Positions 1 through 5,044 of a stretch of DNA of 5,044 nt are shown here, in pieces (the stretch's first letter is position 1; each line of letters begins with the position of its first letter). The stretch spans positions 1-5,044 of the forward strand of contig CAIZHO010000385.1 of assembly GCA_903932805.1 (NCBI GenBank), written 5' to 3'. The stretch comes from an uncultured Roseiflexaceae bacterium (GTDB lineage: Bacteria > Chloroflexota > Chloroflexia > Chloroflexales > Roseiflexaceae). The position numbers were made by a program, and so were the translations under genes. The notes under the pieces were generated by a model that did no database searches, was not told the origin of the DNA, and saw only the letters and a list, made by a program, of their open reading frames with translations.

Positions 1-3000
1 GGCGGCAGTGGCACCGTGTACATCCCGCTGCAACCCGATGACCCACTGTACGTCGAAGGCGGCCACAGCAATTTCATGGTGCTGACGCGCGCCACCAACC
101 AGCCGGGGGCCGATGGCATTCTGGGCACCGCCGACGATGTGCGCGAGAACAACAACTCGACCACCCCATTTATCGACCAGAACCAGACCTACACCTCGCA
201 CGCCTCGCACCAGGTTTTTTTGCGCGAATACCGGCTGGTGGACGGCAAGCCACTGGCCACGGGCCACCTGCTCGACGGCGCTGGTGGCGGCATCGCCAAC
301 TGGGCCGAGGTGAAAGCACAGGCAGCCGAGAAACTGGGCATCGCGCTGAGCGATGGCGACATCTTCATTGTGCCGCTGCTGGCAACCGACGAGTACGGCG
401 AATTCATCCGTGGCGCCAACGGCTTCGCGCAGCTGGTGGTGCGCACTGCAGGCGCGGACGGCGTCCTGGGCTCGGCCGACGATGGCAGCATGCTGGTTGA
501 GGGCAACCCGCTCGCCCCGGTGACCACCGGTTTGGCGCTGCGCACCGGCCACGCCTTTCTGGACGACATCGCGCACACGGCGGCACCTATTTTTGACGCA
601 AGCGGGGCCCCGCTGGCCGACATCGACACAGACATTGGCAACGCCATCGCCCGCGGCCCAGACGGCAAACGCCTGGCCTACGACAACGAGCTGCTGGACC
701 GCCACTTCATCACCGGGGACGGCCGCGGCAACGAGAACATCGGCCTCACCGCAGTGCACACCATCTTCCACGCCGAGCACAACCGGCTGGTAGAGGCCAA
801 CAAGCTGACCATTCTGGGCTCGGGTGATCTCGATTTCATCAACGAGTGGTTGCTGACCGACCTGACCGGCGTGGCCCAAATTCCCACCGATGCCGCCGGG
901 GCGGCCAACCTGCTCTGGGACGGTGAGCGGCTGTTTCAGGCGGCGCGTTTCGCCAACGAGATGCAGTACCAGCACCTGGTGTTCGAGGAGTTTGCACGCA
1001 AGGTGCAGCCGGCCATCAACCCGTTTGTGTTTTCCAACAGCGCCGATCTGGACCCCTCGGTCTTTGCCGAATTTGCCCATGTGGTGTACCGCTTTGGCCA
1101 CTCGATGCTCAACGAGACGGTGGCACGCATGAACGCCGACGGCAGCCTGAACGACCTGGGGCTGATCGAGGCCTTTCTGAACCCGGTGGGTTTCGAAGCC
1201 AGTGGCGCCGACGCTGAGCAAGCAGCTGGCGCCATCATCCGGGGCATGACCCGGCAAACCGGCAATGCGATCGACGAATTTGTGGTGGAGGCCCTGCGCA
1301 GCAACCTTGTTGGCCTGCCGCTGGACCTGGCGGCGCTCAACATCGCGCGCGGCCGCGAGACCGGCATCCCCTCGCTCAACGATGCGCGCGCCCAGTTTTT
1401 CAGCATGACCGGCGATTCACGGCTGACACCCTACACCAGCTGGGTCGACTTCGCCGGACACATCAACCACCCAGCCTCGATCATCAACTTCATTGCCGCC
1501 TACGGCCAACACGACAGCATCACCAGCGCCGCCACGATGGATGACAAGCGTGCGGCTGCGACCGCCATCGTGATGGGCACGGCAGAGGCCCCCGCCGATG
1601 CGGTGGCCTTTCTGAACAGCACGGGTACCTGGACCGCCGCCAACTCGGGCTTGAACAAGGTGGACTTCTGGATCGGCGGTCTGGCCGAGCAAAAACAGGA
1701 GTTTGGCGGCATGCTGGGCGCCACCTTTAATTTTGTGTTCGAAACGCAGATGGAGAACCTACAGAACGGCGACCGCTTCTACTACCTGAGCCGCACGCAG
1801 GGCATGAACATGCTCAACGAGCTCGAGTCCAACACCTTCGCCAGCCTGGTGATGCGTAACACCGATCTGGGCGAGGTTGGCCAGCGCCATTTGCCGGGCG
1901 ATCTGTTCTCGACCCCGAACCACATCCTGGAGGCGAACCTGTCGCTGCAGGACGAGGCCGACCCCACGGGTGACAACCCGATACGCAACCAGCTCCAACC
2001 GCTGACGGTCCGGATTGACGCCAACAACGACGGCATCGCCGAGTACCTGGCCTACAGCGGCCCGAACCATGTGGTGCTGGGTGGCACCGAGGGGCGGGAT
2101 GTCCTGATGGGTGGCCTGGGCATCGACACCCTGTGGGGTGACGGCGACAACGACCGGCTGGACGGTGGCTACGAGGCCGACAAGGTCCATGGCGGCGACG
2201 GCGATGACATCATCACCAACCTGGGTGGCGACGACTTTCTGTTCGGAGAAAACGGCAATGATGTGATCAGCATGGGTGCGGGCGTGGTGCTCGCCTTTGG
2301 CGGCCGCGGCCACGACTTCATCGTCTTTGGCCCGGACCCCCAAGAAGCCTTTGCCGGCGAAGGGGGCGATTTCCTGCTGGGCGGCTCCGGTGGCGATGTG
2401 ATGCTGGGCAATGAGGGCGACGACTGGCTCGAGGGCGGCGAAGGCTTTGACGGTCTGACGGGCGACAACTCGGAGCTGTTCTTCAACAGCCCCATCATCG
2501 GACACGATGTGCTGGACGGCCAGGGCAACGACACCGACTACGACGGCGAGTCGGGCGATGACATCATGGTGCAAAGCGCCGGCATCCAGCGCAACAATGG
2601 CATGGCCGGTTTTGACTGGGCGATCCACAAAGGCGATACCGTGGCCGCCAACTCCGATCTGGGCGTTGCCATTTTCGCCAACCAGCCCGACCTGATCTTG
2701 CGCGACCGCTTTGATCTGGTCGAGGGCTTGTCGGGCTGGCGTCTTGACGACCGGCTGACCGGGCGCCAGATCGTCACCGGCGCAGCCGCCGGGGGTGGCG
2801 TGGCGATCAGCGATGCGACCAGCACGCTCGACTCGTTTTCGAGCCTGCTGCTGCAGACTGGCGTCGACCGCATCGCCGGCTTTGATCAACTGGTCAGCCA
2901 CCTGGAGCGCGCCACTTTCAGCTGGAACGGCGACTCGCATACCGCCGTGGTCATGGATGCGGCTGCGGTGACGCGCGATGTCAATGGCAACGTGACTTTC

Positions 3001-5044
3001 ATCGATGACACCCCAGCCGACATTTTGCTCGGCGGTGGCGGCAGTGACGTTTTTGAGGGCAAGGCTGGCAACGACATCATCGACGGCGACCGCTGGCTCA
3101 ACATCCGCATCAGCGTGCGCGATGCACAGGACGCGGCGGTCGAAGTGTTCTCGGTCAACAGCCTCAACGACATCCAGTCGCAGCTGATGAGCGGTGCGAT
3201 CAACCCTGGGCAATTGCAGATTGTGCGGGAGGTGCTGGATGGGGCGGTAGCCGGCGACCTGGATACCGCGGTCTATCGCGGCAACCTGTCGGAATACGCG
3301 ATCGAGCGGCATGCCGACGGCCGGTACACCATCACGCACAACAATCTGCTGCCGGCGACCAACGATGGCATTGATACTGTGCGCAACGTCGAGTTTTTGC
3401 GCTTTGCGGACCAGACCGTGTCACTGATCAACGAGGCCCCGATCATCATTTCGGAGGGCGGCACAGATGCGTCGGCGCTAACCGTGGCGGAAAACAGCGA
3501 TTTCGTCACCGTGGTGACGGCCACCGACGCAAATCTGCTCGATGTGCTGAGCTACTCGATCAGCGGCGGTGCGGACGCCGCGCTCTTCACCATCGACGCC
3601 ACCAATGGCGTGCTGAGCTTCAACCAGGCACCCAACTTTGAAGCTGCCACCGATGTGGGGGGCAACAACGTGTACAACGTCATTGTGCAGGTCAGCGACG
3701 GCCAGGCTGTGGACACGCAGGCACTGGCCGTGACCATCAGCAACGTGGACGAGGCGGCGACCGGGGCGCTGCACATCGGCAGCTTTGCCAGCACCAACAA
3801 CAGCGCCAGCCTGACCGCCAGCCACACCATAGTCGACCCGGATGTGGCAGCCCTGGCCCTGAGCTATCAGTGGCAGCGCCTGGCCGCCGGCAACTGGGTC
3901 AATATTGCGGGGCCAGCCGGCACCGCCGCCACCCTGGCCAACCAGAGCAGCACCACCGTTCGCGTATCGGCCAGCTACACCGACCCTTTTGGTGTCAACA
4001 ACCTGGTATCGGTCGAGACAGCGATCGTCGGCAGCAACCTTGTCAATACCCTGAACGGCACGGCCGGCAACGAGATCCTGTTGGGTCTGGGCGGTAACGA
4101 CAATCTGATTGGCGGCGGCGGCGATGACAACGTGGACGGAGGCGCTGGCACAGACACCCTGCGGGCCGGCGTGGATGACGGCAACGATGTCTATGCTGGC
4201 GGCGCCGGTAGCGACACCTACGACCTGGCCCTGACCGCAGCCGCAGCCACCGTCAACCTGAGCACCGGATCGTCTGCCAGTGCGCAAACCGGCAGCGACA
4301 CGCTTTCAGGGATTGAAAATGTCAACGGCAGCAGTGGCGACGACAGCATCACCGATGGGGCTGGCAGCAACGCCCTTGATGGCAATGCCGGCAACGACCG
4401 CTTCATCCTGACGGTTGACAACGCCCGGGACACGGTGGACGGGGGTGCAGGTACCAGCGACACCGCCGACTACTCGGCCTTCCTGACCAATCTGTCGGTG
4501 ACGCTGGGTACCAATGTACTGGTCACTGGTAGCGGCAACACCAATGCCAACAGCGACCTCATCACCAACATTGAAAACTTCATTGGCGGGGCCGGCAATG
4601 ACACCCTGACCGGTAATGCCAGTGCCAACCAGCTCACGGGTGGGGCCGGCAATGACACCCTGAGCGGCGGCACAGGCGCCGACCAGCTCACCGGTGGGGC
4701 CGGGCGCGACGTCTTTGACTACAACGCCACCAATGAGTCGGCCGTGGGTGCTGCCGTACGGGACGTGATTGCCGACTTCCTCAGTGGTACCGATCGACTC
4801 GATTTTGCAACGATAGATGCCAACACCGGCGCCGTCGGTAACCAGGCCTTCGCCTGGAATACAACAGCGGGTGCGGCCTTTACCGGTGCGGGTCAGATAA
4901 CCTTCCGTTACGAGACGGTTGGGGGAGTGGAGTACACGGTGCTGGAGGGCAACCTCAACGCCAACCTGGCGGCGGACTTCCAGGTGGCCTTGCTAGGGCG
5001 CCACACCCTGCAGGCTGCCGATCTGGTGCTGTACGGACTGACCC
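1..5044 (+). CDS. Secreted animal-type heme peroxidase with RTX repeats, cadherin/Ig-like domains and M10-type C-terminus (partial at both ends)
   Basis: Frame 1 is open for 1681 codons with no stop; start and stop codons both lie outside. The N-terminal third matches myeloperoxidase-like enzymes: TTPFIDQNQTY (codons 54-64, calcium loop), GDGRGNEN (239-246, catalytic Arg and heme-linking Glu), HTIFHAEHNRL (253-263), WDGERLFQAAR (306-316), YRFGHSML (363-370, proximal His367), LAALNIARGRETGIP (443-457, Asn447), DFWIGGL (555-561) and NGDRFYYL (589-596). RTX nonapeptides, a cadherin-like and an Ig-like domain, more RTX and a serralysin-type cap follow. The family oxidises small substrates with hydrogen peroxide; RTX proteins leave through type I secretion and fold in external calcium. 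I read no cysteine codon. Codon use is uniform throughout, so there is no sign of a recent internal fusion. It resembles bacterial peroxicins and the Mn(II) oxidase MopA, but the substrate cannot be told from sequence. No neighbouring gene is visible, so operon and secretion partners are unknown. Confidence 0.95.
718..738 (+). other. Catalytic Arg and heme-linking Glu motif (codons 240-246)
   Basis: The codons read D-G-R-G-N-E-N. In the MPO superfamily the Arg of this motif helps cleave hydrogen peroxide, and the Glu three residues later forms an ester bond to heme. Both are present (Arg242, Glu245). The next residue is Asn246, where MPO has the Met that makes its sulfonium link. The motif leads directly into LTAVHTIFHAEHNRL, the family's most recognisable helix. 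Confidence 0.88.
1087..1110 (+). other. Proximal heme-ligand helix, His367
   Basis: Codons 363-370 read YRFGHSML, matching the FRYGHTLI helix of MPO whose His is the fifth ligand of heme iron. The preceding AEFAHVV stretch fits the amphipathic helix before it. Asn447, in LAALNIARGRE 80 residues later, matches the Asn that hydrogen-bonds the proximal His (85 residues later in MPO). Confidence 0.88.
2080..2571 (+). repeat. RTX calcium-binding nonapeptide block 1
   Basis: From codon 694 the protein runs in strict nine-residue units of GGxGxDxL type: GGTEGRDVL, MGGLGIDTL, WGDGDNDRL, DGGYEADKV, HGGDGDDII and so on. Fourteen consecutive units stay in phase to codon 819 (base 2457); units 8 and 10 (SMGAGVVLA, VFGPDPQEA) have lost the Asp signature. 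After an interruption (TGDNSELFF and on), two degenerate units follow around GQGNDTDYDGESGDDIM, to codon 857. Such repeats coil into a parallel beta-roll that binds one calcium per turn and folds only after export into calcium-rich medium. Confidence 0.95.
2572..2850 (+). other. Peroxidase-associated linker with GFDW motif
   Basis: Codons 858-950 include RNNGMAGFDWAIHKGD followed by LRDRFDLVEGLSGWRLDDRL. I recall very similar text directly after RTX units in other bacterial peroxidase-RTX proteins, so I take it as a conserved element of that group and not random linker. It has several aromatic and acidic residues and no RTX signature. Its function is unknown; it may cap the first beta-roll and pack it against the catalytic domain. 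Confidence 0.6.
3019..3090 (+). repeat. Short RTX island
   Basis: Codons 1007-1030 read DILLGGGGSDVFEGKAGNDI and then IDGD, two to three nonapeptide units of the GGxGxD type isolated from the main blocks. The segment is followed by a stretch without glycine repeats (codons 1032-1081) that looks helical, with QSQLMSGAINPGQLQIVREV. Confidence 0.8.
3262..3426 (+). other. RTX-associated beta module ending in a NVEFLRFAD motif
   Basis: Codons 1088-1142 start with DTAVYRGNLSEYAI and end with DGIDTVRNVEFLRFADQTVS. This pattern, 'DTAVF-GN-xDY ... DGTDTLxNIExLxFADGTV', is a recurrent accessory module between RTX blocks in large secreted proteobacterial proteins. It is probably an all-beta spacer; no catalytic residues are suggested. 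Confidence 0.65.
3430..3756 (+). other. Cadherin-like domain
   Basis: Codons 1144-1252 carry the cadherin pattern in order: NEAPII at the start, VAEN (1162-1165), TATDAN (1173-1178), LSYSISGGADAALFTIDATN then GVLSF (1184-1207), APNFEA (1210-1215), and a closing YNVIVQVSDG strand ending in VTISNVDEA. The acidic motifs (AEN, TDAN, FTID, SDG) are those that bind calcium between cadherin domains. In bacterial RTX proteins such domains act as rigid spacers or adhesive units. Only one copy is present in this window. Confidence 0.85.
3757..4035 (+). other. Ig-like beta-sandwich domain
   Basis: Codons 1253-1345 contain TGALHIGSFA, SASHTIVDPDVAALALSYQWQR (split here as TIVDPDVAALALSY and QWQR), WVNIAGPAGTAATLANQ and VRVSASYTDPFG. 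The 'YQWQR..., W-x-NIxGAxGxTATL' and 'VRVxxSYTDxxG' strands are typical of the Ig-like repeats found in large secreted bacterial adhesins. It directly follows the cadherin-like domain, with VDEA as hinge. The assignment is by pattern memory; a domain search would settle the family. Confidence 0.65.
4048..4470 (+). repeat. RTX block 2 with beta-rich filler
   Basis: Codons 1350-1408 give nonapeptides (LNGTAGNEI, LLGLGGNDN, LIGGGGDDN, VDGGAGTDTL, VYAGGAGSDTY). A filler follows with ATVNLSTGSS and TGSDTLSGIENVNGSSGDD. Two further units (DGAGSNALDGNAGNDRF and DGGAGTSDTADYSAF) close it. The filler type 'VNLSTG...GxDTLxGIENVxGS' is common between RTX repeats and is thought to continue the roll as a beta-helix-like stack. 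Confidence 0.88.
4468..4587 (+). other. Second beta filler between RTX blocks 2 and 3
   Basis: Codons 1490-1529 read ADYSAFLTNLSVTLGT, then NVLVTGSGNTN and SDLITNIENFIGG. The layout parallels the filler inside block 2 (a NLS-type strand, a small-residue loop, then a D-x-I/L-x-x-IEN turn that restarts an RTX unit), so the two are probably diverged copies of one module. Confidence 0.55.
4585..4710 (+). repeat. RTX block 3, encoded by a 54-base direct repeat
   Basis: Codons 1529-1570 give GGAGNDTLTGNASANQLTG and then GGAGNDTLSGGTGADQLTG and GGAGRDVF. At DNA level the 22-mer beginning GGGGCCGGCAATGACACC occurs at 4588-4609 and again, identical, at 4642-4663. A third, partial copy (GGGGCCGG) starts at 4696. 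The period is exactly 54 bases, or two nonapeptides. This is the least diverged RTX stretch in the gene and points to recent expansion or to exchange between units. Confidence 0.9.
4708..5043 (+). other. Serralysin-type (peptidase M10) C-terminal cap with expected type I secretion signal region
   Basis: Codons 1570-1681 read DVFDYNATNESAVGAAVRD, then VIADFLSGTDRLDFATIDA, and later GQITFRY, YTVLEGNLNANLAADFQVAL and LGRHTLQAADLVLYGL. This matches the domain that follows the beta-roll in serralysins, including the 'D-x-I-x-DF-x-x-G-x-D-x-x-DF' turn and the terminal 'ADFxVxLxGxHxLxAxDxVL' motif. Only this C-terminal part of the M10 family is present; there is no zinc-protease HExxH domain in the window. 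In this family the secretion signal lies at the extreme C-terminus, so the stop codon is expected within a few codons after base 5044. Confidence 0.88.

Larger units (their letters stand above)
1..1980 (+). other. Animal-type heme peroxidase catalytic domain (N-terminally cut by window edge)
   Basis: Codons 1 to about 660. By alignment from memory with human myeloperoxidase (MPO): Thr55, Phe57 and Asp59 match calcium ligands Thr168, Phe170 and Asp172, with Asn61 in place of Ser174; Arg242 matches catalytic Arg239; Glu245 matches heme-ester Glu242; Asn246 replaces Met243; His367 matches proximal His336; Asn447 matches Asn421. The distal Gln/Asp/His motif is expected roughly 20 codons before base 1, so it cannot be checked. 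Spacing between landmarks is larger than in MPO (Asp59 to Arg242 is 183 residues against 67), so extra segments sit between core helices. The retained residues argue for an active heme enzyme rather than a decayed one. The right boundary is approximate; codons about 600-690 are a linker with no motif I recognise. Confidence 0.92.

Noticed and set aside
214..220. Run of seven T in GC-rich coding sequence, a possible slippage or phase-variation tract
   Set aside because: The frame is intact through it (CAG GTT TTT TTG CGC gives QVFLR, expected in the family), seven bases is short for phase variation, and no alternative frame leads to anything useful.
936..1406. 156-codon minus-strand ORF opposite the peroxidase core
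   Set aside because: It overlaps the most conserved part of the peroxidase domain (proximal His and Asn motifs), has no recognisable domain, and is explained by GC-rich codon bias.
2080..2571. CRISPR-like or tandem DNA repeat reading of the GGC/GAC-rich stretch
   Set aside because: The periodicity is 27 bases at protein level only, without conserved DNA repeats or spacers; it is RTX nonapeptide coding sequence.
1759..3339. 526-codon minus-strand ORF, the longest complete start-to-stop ORF
   Set aside because: It lies in exact codon register opposite the + strand gene (its GTG start is the complement of the CAC codon at 3337-3339; its stop is the complement of the Leu CTA codon at 1759-1761). 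The absence of stops on this strand follows from rare TTA, CTA and TCA codons in the real gene. The translation is repetitive Val/Ala/Asp with no recognisable domain.
3478..4287. 269-codon minus-strand ORF
   Set aside because: It is also codon-for-codon antisense to the + strand gene, ending at the complement of a CTA codon at 3478-3480. Its Gly/Val/Ala-rich product mirrors the cadherin, Ig and RTX coding region and shows no family features.
4708..5043. Secreted metalloprotease (serralysin) reading of the C-terminus
   Set aside because: Only the M10 C-terminal cap is present. No HExxH zinc motif or protease domain occurs anywhere in the window; the cap is widely shared among unrelated type I-secreted proteins.

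Overview
The whole 5044-base window is the inside of one very long protein gene on the + strand. It reads in frame 1 from base 1 to base 5043 (1681 codons) with no stop. It enters from the left already inside a catalytic domain. It leaves on the right at what looks like the last few residues of the protein. Because neither the start nor the stop codon is in the window, a start-to-stop ORF search misses it. The long minus-strand ORFs (1759-3339, 3478-4287) are shadows lying codon-for-codon against this gene. I see no RNA gene, promoter, terminator, mobile element, CRISPR array or second gene.

The product is a secreted bacterial heme peroxidase of the animal-type (peroxidase-cyclooxygenase, myeloperoxidase-like) superfamily, fused to RTX calcium-binding repeats. 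In order it has: (1) the peroxidase domain, about codons 1-660, missing the N-terminal part with the distal histidine but keeping the calcium loop, catalytic Arg, heme-linking Glu, proximal His and its partner Asn; (2) a first RTX block of 14 uninterrupted nonapeptides plus a degenerate tail, codons 694-857; (3) a conserved-looking linker with a GFDW motif, a short RTX island, a helical spacer and a beta module, codons 858-1142; (4) a cadherin-like domain, about 1144-1252; (5) an Ig-like domain, about 1253-1345; (6) two further RTX stretches separated by beta-rich fillers, 1346-1570; (7) a serralysin-type (peptidase M10 C-terminal) RTX cap, about 1570-1681, the usual region of type I secretion signals.

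The expected life of this protein is export in one step through a type I (ABC/MFP/TolC) system, folding in external calcium via its beta-rolls, and oxidation of an extracellular substrate. The architecture resembles the bacterial 'peroxicin' group and the Mn(II)-oxidising peroxidase MopA of marine alphaproteobacteria. Substrate and Mn(II) activity are inference here.

The DNA is GC-rich with strong use of GGC, GAC, CTG and GCC codons, which fits a proteobacterium. A betaproteobacterium (Burkholderiales/Comamonadaceae-like) is my guess from style alone and is not proven. The family is known; what merits a second look is the detail of the heme pocket, the enlarged peroxidase domain with a repeated calcium-loop-like motif, the complete lack of cysteine, and the cadherin/Ig insert between RTX blocks.
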